A stretch of 29,209 bases of DNA. It comes from an uncultured Clostridium sp. Its GTDB lineage: Bacteria > Bacillota > Clostridia > Oscillospirales > Ruminococcaceae. This document shows, one piece after another, positions 22,321 through 29,209 of this stretch. How positions within the stretch are numbered: position 1 is the first letter of the stretch; each line of letters starts with the position of its first letter. The notes beneath the pieces were generated by a model, which had not been told where the DNA came from, did not search any database, and worked only from the letters and a program-made list of their open reading frames with translations. Location: positions 1 through 29,209 of the forward strand of contig CABUDL010000011.1 of the NCBI GenBank assembly GCA_902490335.1, in the 5' to 3' direction. A program made the position numbers and the translations under genes.

Positions 22321-22588
22321 AGCGATACAGCCACTCCCTTCCTTTTTCTGTCAGGCTGCTCCCTCCGCCGTCCTTCCCGCCGGTTTTTCGGTCGATCAGG
22401 GCAAACCCCAGCGCCGCTTCGGCATTGCGAATCAGCTTCAGCGCCTTGGTGTACGCCATATTCATGGAGATGGCTGCGGCTCTCAGCGAGCCTGTTTGTT
22501 CGATTGCGTGCATCAGGCGGGCAGGTCCCTCGCCAAAAAACTTTTCTCCCTCGTCATCCAAAAAGATGATTCTGGTTACCGCTTTCAT
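22220..22588 (-). CDS. ModE-like molybdate-type winged HTH regulator (DNA-binding domain only)
   Basis: A 122-residue protein matching the N-terminal DNA-binding part of ModE: a short strand, then FFGEGPARLMHAIEQTGSLRAAAISMNMAYTKALKLI (helix-turn-helix, about residues 18-55), and the wing segment with RKTGGKDGGGSSLTEKG. The C-terminal molybdate-binding (MOP/TOBE) domains are absent, so it either senses by another route or acts with a partner. The start is the ATG at 22588 with GGAGGA 6 bases upstream; a GTG five codons earlier is less likely. It overlaps the ATPase gene by 35 bases and the NTPase-MobA gene by about 100. Its likely target is the operator-like repeat at 25401-25428. Confidence 0.86.
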   Translation of the reverse strand: MKAVTRIIFLDDEGEKFFGEGPARLMHAIEQTGSLRAAAISMNMAYTKALKLIRNAEAALGFALIDRKTGGKDGGGSSLTEKGREWLYRYEAYRDACKQANSGLYLEFFSEQPKATPDFDRS

Positions 22589-23381
22589 CCTCTTCCTCCT
22601 CACTCAGCATCACAAGCCGGGGTTTTCCTTGGCGGTTTTGACAGCGCTGCAGGCTAATCTTTCCATACACCCGACAGAGCAGCTGCTCCATCCGCTCCAA
22701 TGAATCTTTCTTCGGCTCCAACATTCCCAAAACGCTGCCCTGCGAAAGCACAAGCAACCGGTCGCAGAAATTCAGCGCAAGAGAAGGGTCGTGCAGGGTG
22801 ACCACCGCAGCGTGCCTTTCCTGTGCGACCCACCCTTGCAACAAATGCAGCATCTGATGCCGGTAGCGAAAGTCCAGCGCACTTTCCGGCTCATCCAACA
22901 GCAGCAGCCTGCTCCCGGAAACCAGCGTCCGCGCCAGGATACACAGCTGCTTTTGTCCTTCACTTAGGCAAAGGTAGTTGCTCTGCTCTCTTCCCGCCAG
23001 TCCTACCTGTGCCAGTGCCTGTGCAGCCAAGTCCTGCATCTTTCTTCCCGGACGTTCCAACAGACCCAAGCGAGGATTAAATCCCATCAGCACCACATCC
23101 AGCACCGAAATGTCGATGGAGATGCCGCTTCTCTGTGGGATATATCCGACCAGCCGCGCAATCTGCCGGGCGGAAAGCTGCTCCAGCACCGTCTGCTCCA
23201 ATAAACATTTTCCCTTATGCGGCAGGATCCCGCACATTGCCTTGAGCAGGGTGGTTTTTCCGCAGCCGTTTGCTCCCAGAATCCCCATCAGACAGCTTTG
23301 TTCCAACCGGAACGAAACACCCCGAAGGATTGGGTCTGCACCATAGCCGGCAGAGAGCTGCTCAACCGATAAAAAGCTCAT
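22554..23381 (-). CDS. ABC transporter ATP-binding protein (FecE/BtuD type)
   Basis: A 275-residue cytoplasmic ATPase of a FecBCD/BtuFCD-type importer. Walker A is GANGCGKTT at 36-44, the signature is LSEGQKQ, Walker B is RLLLLDEPESALD and the switch histidine is in VVTLHDPSL. The start MSFLSVEQLSAGYG is chosen because GGGAGG lies upstream and it overlaps the permease stop by ATGA (4 bases). The frame is open further upstream, but that stretch is the permease gene in another frame. The C-terminal tail beyond residue 220 is long and acidic (SEEEEDES). It energises the import of a metal oxyanion or chelate, with the permease and binding protein encoded upstream. Confidence 0.93.
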   Translation of the reverse strand: MSFLSVEQLSAGYGADPILRGVSFRLEQSCLMGILGANGCGKTTLLKAMCGILPHKGKCLLEQTVLEQLSARQIARLVGYIPQRSGISIDISVLDVVLMGFNPRLGLLERPGRKMQDLAAQALAQVGLAGREQSNYLCLSEGQKQLCILARTLVSGSRLLLLDEPESALDFRYRHQMLHLLQGWVAQERHAAVVTLHDPSLALNFCDRLLVLSQGSVLGMLEPKKDSLERMEQLLCRVYGKISLQRCQNRQGKPRLVMLSEEEEDESGNQNHLFG

Positions 23382-24370
23382 CCTCTCTGCCTCCCTTGGA
23401 CAATCAGAAAAATCAAAAACGGCGCTCCCAGAATGCTGGTGAAGATGCTGACCGGAAGCTCCGTTGCTGCCATCGAGCGCGCCAGAATATCTGCGCCGCA
23501 AAGCAGCACCCCGCCCAGCAAACCGCTGAGCCACATGCTCCCTATGCGGTTTTGTCCGGTCATCATCCTTGCCCCATGCGGCGCCAGCAGACCGACAAAG
23601 CTAATCAAGCCGGTCAGGCTGACAACAGCGGAAACCGCAAGGGTCGCTACCATTAAAACCACCAGTCGAAGCTGTGCAACTCGCACGCCCAGCATCCGTG
23701 CCTCCCCTTCTTCGGCGGACAGCAGGATGATTTGCCGGTGCAGCAGCAGTAAGCCTCCCATGCAAAGGATACACAGGAACAAATTCCCCCCGATGGAGTG
23801 GATGCTGATTCCGTTTAGGCTGCCCATCATCCAGTATTCAATGGAGGCAAGCTCCCGCTCCGGGTCGGCTGTGAGCTTCAGGCACATCAGCACCGTCTGC
23901 GCAAGCGAGTGGACCGCAATTCCCGCTAAGACGATGGTGCTGCTTTTCCCGCTGCGATTGAGGCTTGACAGAATCAATGCCAGCACAACCGCCAGCAGCG
24001 CTCCGGCAAAGGCGGAGGCTGTCACCGCAGCAGCACCGGACAAAAACAGAATCCCGGCAGCAGCACCGGCACTGGCTCCCGAGGAAACGCCGATGATGTC
24101 CGGGGATGCCAGCGGATTTCCAAACACCGTCTGATAAACAAAACCGGACACCCCCAGGGCAAAGCCGCCGATGATGCCCACCACCGTCCGGCTGCACCGC
24201 AGGGTGAGGAAAACACGCCACTGCATCGCATCGCCGGCAAGCAGCTGCTGCATGGAAAGAGGATATTTCCCGGTAAATAAACTGATTGCCGCCAGCACGA
24301 CCAAAAGGACTGCACCGGCGGCACAGTACCGTTTAGTGTTCGCTGTAGGTAAAGTCGTAGAAGGTTTCAT
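23378..24370 (-). CDS. ABC transporter permease (FecCD/BtuC type)
   Basis: A polytopic inner-membrane permease of about 330 residues with roughly ten hydrophobic segments. Family features are LRCSRTVVGIIGGFALGVSG, the FGNPLASPDIIGVSSGA block typical of FecCD, SLTGLISFVGLLAPHGARM (FVGLxxPH motif) and the end ILGAPFLIFLIV. It partners the ATPase (4-base overlap) and the binding protein. The start is uncertain: the ATG at 24370 overlaps the binding-protein gene by 38 bases, while another ATG at 24403 extends it by 11 residues. Neither has a strong ribosome binding site, so translation is probably coupled. In this context the substrate is likely molybdate or tungstate, though iron chelates or corrinoids are the family default. 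Confidence 0.92.
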   Translation of the reverse strand: MKPSTTLPTANTKRYCAAGAVLLVVLAAISLFTGKYPLSMQQLLAGDAMQWRVFLTLRCSRTVVGIIGGFALGVSGFVYQTVFGNPLASPDIIGVSSGASAGAAAGILFLSGAAAVTASAFAGALLAVVLALILSSLNRSGKSSTIVLAGIAVHSLAQTVLMCLKLTADPERELASIEYWMMGSLNGISIHSIGGNLFLCILCMGGLLLLHRQIILLSAEEGEARMLGVRVAQLRLVVLMVATLAVSAVVSLTGLISFVGLLAPHGARMMTGQNRIGSMWLSGLLGGVLLCGADILARSMAATELPVSIFTSILGAPFLIFLIVQGRQRG

Positions 24371-25388
24371 AGTATTCGTCCATCTTTTCCGCACACGCTT
24401 CATCGCTCAACAGGTCGCTGTGCAGAACATTTGCCATCCACAGTGCGCCCAAAATCCCACTGGGGACCGGGCTGTCCCACGCTTCTGCCCGATTGGGCAT
24501 CTGGTAGACCCTTCCCTGTGCCACAGCGGTGCAGTCTGCCAGATTCGGGTCCTCCAGCACCTCCTGCGGTGTGTAGGAGGCGTCGGATGCCAGAATGATG
24601 TAATCGGGGTTCCAGCTCATCAACTGCTCATAGTCGATTTGTACCCAGTAAGAGTCCTCCAGTTTTTCCGCTGCATTGACGCCGCCCGCCAGATGAATCA
24701 GGTCGGACTGGTACATCGCACTGCCCGCTGTGGAAAGCAGGTCGGAGTTTCCCGCCAGATAAACCGTCGGTGTCGGAGCATCTGCCAGCATCGTTTCCAA
24801 TTCCTTTTGCTTCGCCGCGGTAAAATCCAGCAGCTGCTGTGCCCGCTTTTGTGTGCCGGTCGCTTTGGCAATCAGCTCAATCATCTCGGTAAGCTGCTGC
24901 TGATTTTCCGGGTTGACCAACAGAACGTCGATTCCTAGACCTTCCAACGTCTTTGCCGCCTCCTTGAGCTTGAGCGGCAGCACCACCAAATCCGGCTCCA
25001 GAGCCGTACATCCCTCCAAATCAAATTCCTTTGCAGAGCCTACATTCGGCAGCTCCAGCAGTTCCGGTGCAGACAGCGAATAGATGGGGCGTTTGTCCGC
25101 CTTTGCTTCGATTCCAACCAGTTTATCGTCCAGCTCCAGCGCAATCATCAGGCTGGTCGAAATGTAATAGCCGCTGACCAGCTTCTTCGGTTCCTCCTCA
25201 ATGACCACCTCACGACCTGCCTGGTCGGTGACGGTAACCGGGTAATGGCTGACCGGCTCCTGCACCTGTGTCTCCTGTGCTGCACCTGTTTCCGGTACGG
25301 GTGCAGGCGTTTCCTCCTGTGGTTTGGTGCAGGCTGATAAAGACAGCACCATGCTCCATGCCAAAATCATTGCAATCAATCGTTTCAT
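24333..25388 (-). CDS. Substrate-binding lipoprotein of a FecB/BtuF-type importer (probable molybdate/tungstate)
   Basis: A 351-residue lipoprotein: signal peptide with lipobox LSLSAC (Cys20), a Pro/Glu-rich linker (about residues 22-48), then the class III binding fold (PF01497). Typical blocks are VTVTDQAGREVVIEEEPKKLVS, LLELPNVGSAKEFDLEG, LEPDLVVL, SWNPDYIILAS and AVAQGRVYQMP. It lies first in a five-gene minus-strand operon with permease, ATPase, ModE-like HTH protein and NTPase-MobA-like protein. Family members carry iron-siderophore, B12, heme or, as in MolABC, molybdate/tungstate. The ModE-like gene, the operator-like repeat at the promoter and the molybdenum hydroxylase point to molybdate or tungstate; this is inference. 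AGGAGG precedes the ATG. Confidence 0.92.
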   Translation of the reverse strand: MKRLIAMILAWSMVLSLSACTKPQEETPAPVPETGAAQETQVQEPVSHYPVTVTDQAGREVVIEEEPKKLVSGYYISTSLMIALELDDKLVGIEAKADKRPIYSLSAPELLELPNVGSAKEFDLEGCTALEPDLVVLPLKLKEAAKTLEGLGIDVLLVNPENQQQLTEMIELIAKATGTQKRAQQLLDFTAAKQKELETMLADAPTPTVYLAGNSDLLSTAGSAMYQSDLIHLAGGVNAAEKLEDSYWVQIDYEQLMSWNPDYIILASDASYTPQEVLEDPNLADCTAVAQGRVYQMPNRAEAWDSPVPSGILGALWMANVLHSDLLSDEACAEKMDEYYETFYDFTYSEH

Positions 25389-25400
25389 ATGGGTCCTCCT

Positions 25401-25428
25401 ATCGTTATTGTTTTAAAAACACAACGAT
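25401..25428. promoter_or_regulatory. Candidate ModE-type operator
   Basis: A 28-bp imperfect palindrome with ATCGTT and AACGAT as outer arms (11 of 14 positions symmetric). The form CGTTAT...AACG at the same spacing resembles the E. coli ModE site at modA (recalled from memory). It abuts the -10 of the importer promoter on the minus strand, covering the transcription start, which is the expected place for a repressor. Confidence 0.6.
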
Positions 25429-25457
25429 ATTGTACCAAATCCACTTTCCAAAATCAA
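25429..25457 (-). promoter_or_regulatory. Promoter of the ABC importer operon
   Basis: On the minus strand the -35 TTGATT (25457-25452), a 17-nt spacer and the -10 TACAAT (25434-25429) are followed directly by the operator-like repeat, then AGGAGG and the start codon at 25388. Confidence 0.8.
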
Positions 25458-25470
25458 CTGAAAATGATAC

Positions 25471-25487
25471 ACTATAATTGTTATAGT
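25471..25487. promoter_or_regulatory. Second perfect inverted repeat at the hydroxylase promoter
   Basis: ACTATAA-TTG-TTATAGT is a perfect 7-bp inverted repeat. It contains the TATAAT that is the best -10 for the molybdenum hydroxylase operon (25473-25478). No good -35 lies at 16-18 bases, so this promoter may need an activator, or the repeat may be a second operator. Confidence 0.55.
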
Positions 25488-25520
25488 ATGCGATTTTTTT
25501 CTGTAAAGGAGCAGGTGCTT

Positions 25521-26285
25521 ATGATAACCATACAGAACTATGTCCGTGCCCAGTCTTTGGACGAAGCATGGCAGCTGAATCAAAACAAACGCAGCCGCAT
25601 CCTGGGCGGAATGCTCTGGCTTCGGCTGGGCAGTGGTACTGTTAACACTGCCATCGACCTGTGCGACCTGGGGTTAGATACCATCGAGGAAACACAAGAA
25701 CAGTTTTCCATCGGCGCCATGGTCACCCTGCGCGACCTGGAGCTGCACCCGGGATTAAACGACTATTCCCATCATGCGGTTGCCAATGCCGTCAAGGACA
25801 TTGTAGGCGTGCAGTTTCGCAACATGGCAACGGTGGGCGGCAGCATCTGGGGAAGGTTTGGCTTTTCGGATGTACTGACCGTTTTTCTTGCAATGGACAC
25901 CTACGTCCAGTTATATCAGGGTGGAATCATCCCTCTCAGACAGTTTATTGACATGAAAAAGGACCGTGACGTTCTGGTGCGGCTGATTGTAAAAAAATCC
26001 CCCTGCAAAATGGTGTATACCTCCATGCGAAATCAGCGCACCGACTTTCCGGTGATTGCCTGTGCTGTTTCCTGCATAGACGGGGAATACCGCGCTTCCA
26101 TCGGTGCGCGCCCATCTCACGCCATCCTGCTTTCCGGTAATACCCCAAGCAGCGCTGCGGACTTTGCTGACTTTGTTGCAGAGCACACCCCAACCGGAGG
26201 AAACCTGCGCGGCAGCGCCACTTACCGCACCCACTTGATTCGGGTGCTGACCGAGCGCTGCATGACCGAACTGGGAGGAATGTAA
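25521..26285 (+). CDS. Xanthine dehydrogenase family, FAD-binding subunit
   Basis: A 254-residue protein of the molybdopterin-dehydrogenase FAD-binding family (CoxM/XdhB type). ILGGMLWLRLG near residues 29-39 and VQFRNMATVGGSIWGRFGFSD near 92-112 correspond to the two FAD-phosphate loops. The C-terminal domain (about residues 150-250) ends with GSATYRTHLIRVLTERC, similar to the CoxM C-terminal domain. It takes electrons from the [2Fe-2S] subunit and passes them to NAD+ or another acceptor. The start ATG at 25521 has AAAGGAGC upstream; the open frame before it covers the promoter region. It is the first gene of a three-subunit operon, with the FeS subunit beginning one base after its stop codon. 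Confidence 0.92.
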   Translation: MITIQNYVRAQSLDEAWQLNQNKRSRILGGMLWLRLGSGTVNTAIDLCDLGLDTIEETQEQFSIGAMVTLRDLELHPGLNDYSHHAVANAVKDIVGVQFRNMATVGGSIWGRFGFSDVLTVFLAMDTYVQLYQGGIIPLRQFIDMKKDRDVLVRLIVKKSPCKMVYTSMRNQRTDFPVIACAVSCIDGEYRASIGARPSHAILLSGNTPSSAADFADFVAEHTPTGGNLRGSATYRTHLIRVLTERCMTELGGM

Positions 26286-26286
26286 T

Positions 26287-26742
26287 ATGGAAATCAAGCT
26301 CAAACTCAACGGCAGAGCGCTCACCGCTTCGGTGGAGCCTGATACGGTTCTTCTGGACTTTCTGCGTGAAAACGGATGCCTGAGTGTAAAACGGGGGTGT
26401 GACACCTCCAACTGCGGACTGTGTACCGTGTTAATGGACGGCAAACCCATCCTTTCCTGTTCTACTCTGGCAGTCCGCACCGACGGACATACGGTACAGA
26501 CTCTGGAAGGCTTACAGGAGGAGGCATCCGATTTTGTCGGATTCATCGCCGACCAGGGCGCAGACCAGTGCGGCTTCTGCAATCCCGGCTTTGTTATGAA
26601 CACCATTGCCCTGCTGCGGGAAAACCCGGACCCAACCGATGACGAGATTCGTGCCTTTCTCGCAGGCAATCTGTGCCGCTGCTCCGGCTATGATGGACAA
26701 CTGCGCGGCATCCGCAGCTACCTAAACTCCCGCAAGGCATAA
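26287..26742 (+). CDS. Xanthine dehydrogenase family, [2Fe-2S]-binding subunit
   Basis: A 151-residue two-domain iron-sulfur subunit. The plant-ferredoxin-like domain has Cys38, Cys43, Cys46 and Cys58 (GCDTSNCGLC...C). The helical domain has Cys95, Cys98 (QCGFCNPG), Cys130 and Cys132 (LCRCSGY), so both [2Fe-2S] sites are complete. It carries electrons from the molybdenum site to the FAD subunit. GGGAGG precedes the ATG, which follows the stop codon of the FAD gene by one base; the Mo subunit begins 10 bases after this gene. Length is usual for CoxS/XdhC-type small subunits. Confidence 0.95.
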   Translation: MEIKLKLNGRALTASVEPDTVLLDFLRENGCLSVKRGCDTSNCGLCTVLMDGKPILSCSTLAVRTDGHTVQTLEGLQEEASDFVGFIADQGADQCGFCNPGFVMNTIALLRENPDPTDDEIRAFLAGNLCRCSGYDGQLRGIRSYLNSRKA

Positions 26743-26752
26743 GGAGGCAACT

Positions 26753-29044
26753 ATGGAACATCAAGAATATAAAGTCGTCAATCAATCGGTTCGCAAAAAG
26801 GATTCGATGCAGCTTTTGCTGGGCAAACCGGTCTATACCGATGATGTGACCCCGAAAAATGCCCTTGTAGTCAAAATTTTACGCTCTCCGCACGCCAACG
26901 CCATGGTGGAATCCATTCAGACCGACATTGCTAAAAAGGTTCCCGGTGTTGTGGACATTTACACCTGGGAGGATGTCCCACAGACCCGATTCGCCATCGC
27001 AGGTCAGACCTTCCCGGAGCCTTCGCCCTATGACCGTTTGATTCTGGACCGCCATGTGCGCTTTTCCGGCGACGCTGTTGCCATCATCGCAGCCGAAACC
27101 GAAAAAGCTGCCCTCAAGGCAATGAAGCTCATCAAGGTAAATTATCAGGTTTTGCCGGCGGTGCTGGATTTTCGGACTGCAAAGGACAACCCAGTCCTGG
27201 TGCATCCCGAGGAGGACTGGTTTCCTCCCTGTGATGTAGGCGGAGACCCCAAACGGAACATGGTCGCCAGCGACTGTGAGACCTATGGCGATGTGGACGG
27301 CATCCTTGCCGACTGCGACATCGTTTTGGAGCGCACCTACCACACCAAGGCGTTCAATCAGGCGATGATGGAGCCTTTCACCACCTATGCAGACTTTGAC
27401 CGCTATGGTCGTCTGCACATCATCTCCTCCACACAGATTGTCTTTCACACCCGCCGCATCCTTTCGCGCGCACTGGGCATCCCCAAAAGCAAAATCCGCG
27501 TGGAGAAACCCAGAATCGGCGGCGGATTCGGTGCCAAGCAAACCGCCGTTTGCGAGGTATATCCTGCCTTTGTTGCCATGAAAACCGGTCGTCCGGCTAT
27601 GATTTGTTATACCCGCGAGGAAGCGCAGATTGCCGGCTCTCCCCGCCATGAAATGGAAATCACGGTGAAGCTTGGCGCGACCAAGGACGGAAGAATCCGT
27701 GCGATGGATTTGTACACCCTGTCCAACTCTGGAGCCTATGGCGAACACGGTCCAACCACCGTCGGTCTGTCCGGTCACAAATCTATCCCGCTGTACACCG
27801 GCTCTCTGGAGGCTCACCGTTTTCGCTATGATGTCGTCTACACCAACCATCAGGCTGCCGGTGCCTACCGCGGCTATGGTGCAACACAGGGCATCTTTGC
27901 GGTAGAATCCATCGTCAGTGAGCTGGCAGAGCAGCTGGGAATGGATGCCACCGAAATCCGTGATAAAAATATGATTCGGGAAGGCATGGTCATGCCCGCT
28001 TATTATAATGAAATCGCCAACGCCTGCGCTCTGGACCGCTGCATGGAGCATTGCCGGAAGATGTTCAACTGGGAGGAGCGTTCCAAGGTTCGTGACATGG
28101 GCAACGGCAAAGTACGAACTGCCGGTGTTGCCATGGCGATGCAGGGCAGCTGTATCTCCAATGTGGATGTCGGCTCCGCCACGGTAAAGCTCAGCGAGGA
28201 CGGCACCTATAACCTGATTATCGGCGCTGCCGATATGGGTACCGGCTGTGACACCATTCTGGCACAGATGGTGGCAGAACTGATGGACTGCTCGGTGGAC
28301 GACGTCGCTGTCTTTGGCGCGGACACCGATGTTTCCCCGTATGACTCCGGTTCCTACGCTTCTTCCACCACCTACATCACCGGTCAAGCGGTCGTGAAGG
28401 CGTGCGGAGAACTCAAACAGCGCATTTGCTCCATTGCTGCCAATATGCTGAACTGCGAGGAGGATGCGGTTGTCTTTGAAGGCAACCAGGTCCGTCGCAT
28501 CAACAGCGAGCAGACTGTTTCGCTGACCGATATTGCTTACCGCTCTCAGGTGGGCAACTGCATCTCAGCAGAATCGACTGCTACCCACTCCTCCCCTGTT
28601 TCTCCTCCGCCTTATATGGTCGGCATGGTGGAAATTGAGCTGGACAAGCTGACCGGAAAGGTGGAAATTCTTGACTACATGGCAGTCGTAGACTGTGGCA
28701 TCCCGATCAACCCGGCGCTGGCAAGAATCCAGACGGAGGGCGGCATCGTTCAGGGTATCGGACACACTCTGATGGAGAATGTAACCTACAACGACAGCGG
28801 TCGTCCCATCGAATCCAGCTTCATGCAGTATAAACTGCCTACCCGTCAAGACATCGGCAGACTGCGGGTCGAATTTGAGCACAGCTACGAACCAACCGGA
28901 CCTTTCGGTGCAAAATCCATCGGGGAAATTGTCATCAATACCCCTGCTCCCGCCATTGCTCACGCCATCTATCGGGCAACTGGCGTATGGCACCGTGAAC
29001 TTCCCATTACTCCCGAGCAGATTGCTCTATCCCAAATCGACTAA
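26753..29044 (+). CDS. Xanthine dehydrogenase family, molybdopterin-binding catalytic subunit
   Basis: A 763-residue molybdenum hydroxylase large subunit of the clostridial xanthine/purine/nicotinate hydroxylase type. The Moco-binding GGGFGAKQ is at residues 256-263, AYRGYGATQ has Arg373 (equivalent to bovine XDH Arg880 by motif), and GPFGAKSIGE near the C-terminus gives the catalytic Glu725. Gln263 occupies the place of bovine Glu802, so the substrate may not be plain xanthine. It hydroxylates an aromatic heterocycle at carbon using water. AAGGAGG precedes the ATG, and a strong terminator follows. With the NCS2 permease nearby, a purine substrate is plausible; nicotinate or other heterocycles remain possible. 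Confidence 0.93.
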   Translation: MEHQEYKVVNQSVRKKDSMQLLLGKPVYTDDVTPKNALVVKILRSPHANAMVESIQTDIAKKVPGVVDIYTWEDVPQTRFAIAGQTFPEPSPYDRLILDRHVRFSGDAVAIIAAETEKAALKAMKLIKVNYQVLPAVLDFRTAKDNPVLVHPEEDWFPPCDVGGDPKRNMVASDCETYGDVDGILADCDIVLERTYHTKAFNQAMMEPFTTYADFDRYGRLHIISSTQIVFHTRRILSRALGIPKSKIRVEKPRIGGGFGAKQTAVCEVYPAFVAMKTGRPAMICYTREEAQIAGSPRHEMEITVKLGATKDGRIRAMDLYTLSNSGAYGEHGPTTVGLSGHKSIPLYTGSLEAHRFRYDVVYTNHQAAGAYRGYGATQGIFAVESIVSELAEQLGMDATEIRDKNMIREGMVMPAYYNEIANACALDRCMEHCRKMFNWEERSKVRDMGNGKVRTAGVAMAMQGSCISNVDVGSATVKLSEDGTYNLIIGAADMGTGCDTILAQMVAELMDCSVDDVAVFGADTDVSPYDSGSYASSTTYITGQAVVKACGELKQRICSIAANMLNCEEDAVVFEGNQVRRINSEQTVSLTDIAYRSQVGNCISAESTATHSSPVSPPPYMVGMVEIELDKLTGKVEILDYMAVVDCGIPINPALARIQTEGGIVQGIGHTLMENVTYNDSGRPIESSFMQYKLPTRQDIGRLRVEFEHSYEPTGPFGAKSIGEIVINTPAPAIAHAIYRATGVWHRELPITPEQIALSQID

Positions 29045-29061
29045 AATGCTTTGTAAAGCCA

Positions 29062-29101
29062 AAAGAGGTTCCAGACTATCTGTCTGGAACCTCTTTTTAT
29101 A
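29062..29101 (+). terminator. Terminator of the molybdenum hydroxylase operon
   Basis: A perfect 15-bp stem (AAAGAGGTTCCAGAC 29062-29076 with 29082-29096, 5-nt loop) is followed by a T-run, 18 bases after the catalytic subunit stop codon. Confidence 0.92.
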
Positions 29102-29127
29102 TAAAATAGACAAGGGTATAAAGACAA

Positions 29128-29157
29128 CAAAAAAAGCGACTTATTGCAAGTCGCTTT
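29128..29157 (-). terminator. Terminator of the rRNA operon entering from the right
   Basis: On the minus strand AAAGCGACTT (29157-29148) pairs with AAGTCGCTTT (29142-29133), followed by TTTTTTG. It lies directly after the 3' end of the 5S rRNA gene. Confidence 0.85.
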
Positions 29158-29163
29158 CAAAAG

Positions 29164-29209
29164 TGTTGGCACCGCTCTATTTTCCCGGGCAGTCACCCGC
29201 CAAGTATCT
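29164..29209 (-). rRNA. rrf: 5S ribosomal RNA, 3' end only (runs off the window)
   Basis: Read on the minus strand, the last 46 bases match the 3' part of a Firmicutes 5S rRNA: GATACTTGGCGGGTGACTGC (helix IV region), CCCGGGAAAATAGAGCGG, then the 3' strand GGTGCCAAC of helix I. The 5' part lies outside the window. A T-rich terminator follows immediately. Position of the 3' end is estimated to within a few bases. Confidence 0.85.

Noticed and set aside
23382..23534. N-terminal extension of the ABC ATPase frame
   Set aside because: It is the permease coding region in another frame; the ATPase fold starts at MSFLSVEQL with a ribosome binding site and 4-base overlap.
26879..28387. 502-codon minus-strand frame opposite the molybdenum hydroxylase
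   Set aside because: Antisense shadow of a gene with clear Moco motifs; no promoter or ribosome binding site of its own.
1..29209. tRNA genes, CRISPR arrays, insertion sequences, phage genes
   Set aside because: No cloverleaf, regularly spaced repeats, transposase or integrase sequence was recognised on either strand.

Overview
This window comes from a low-to-mid GC, anaerobic, Gram-positive chromosome, most likely an Oscillospiraceae/Ruminococcaceae-type Clostridia. The grounds are strong AGGAGG ribosome binding sites, sigma-A promoters with 17-nt spacers, a T-box in front of valS, a YtvI-like (sporulation-type) membrane protein, an AgcS-type alanine symporter, an iron-sulfur flavoprotein and an anaerobe-type NifU-like/GGGtGRT gene pair. 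No mobile element, CRISPR array, phage gene or tRNA gene was seen. The lineage is inferred from gene content, not from a database search.

Layout, left to right. 1-3,680: a small lipoprotein (+) converges on valS (-) across a shared bidirectional terminator; valS has a complete T-box leader with a probable GUA valine specifier. 3,700-9,350: a nested inverted-repeat structure, a YtvI/AI-2E-type membrane protein (+), then a minus-strand operon of an MBOAT acyltransferase (AlgI/DltB type), a DHHW/AlgJ-like partner and an orphan DctP-like binding lipoprotein. This looks like an export-side acetylation module. 9,350-12,130: an F420-0:glutamate-ligase-like gene (+) converges on an xpt-pdp nucleoside/purine salvage operon (-). 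12,144-13,460: a YitT-family membrane protein (-) behind a full cobalamin riboswitch and an intrinsic terminator. 13,487-15,020: an alanine:cation symporter (-). 15,473-17,391: a methyltransferase, a small membrane-anchored unknown and an iron-sulfur flavoprotein (-). 17,477-19,320: the NifU-like scaffold and GGGtGRT protein pair (-).

19,740-29,100 is a purine/molybdenum region. It holds an NCS2 xanthine/purine permease (+); a tightly overlapped minus-strand operon of a FecBCD/BtuFCD-type ABC importer, a ModE-like HTH protein and an NTPase-MobA-like fusion; and, divergently, a three-subunit molybdenum hydroxylase of the xanthine dehydrogenase family (FAD, 2x[2Fe-2S] and Mo subunits). The operon probably imports molybdate or tungstate and matures the cofactor for the hydroxylase, while the NCS2 permease supplies the purine. 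A ModE-like operator abuts the -10 of the importer promoter. At the right edge the window enters the 3' end of a 5S rRNA gene on the minus strand, so an rRNA operon lies just beyond.

The observations most worth following are the B12 riboswitch controlling a lone YitT-family gene, the NifU-like/GGGtGRT pair, and the ModE-controlled FecBCD-type importer with a fused NTPase-MobA maturation protein.
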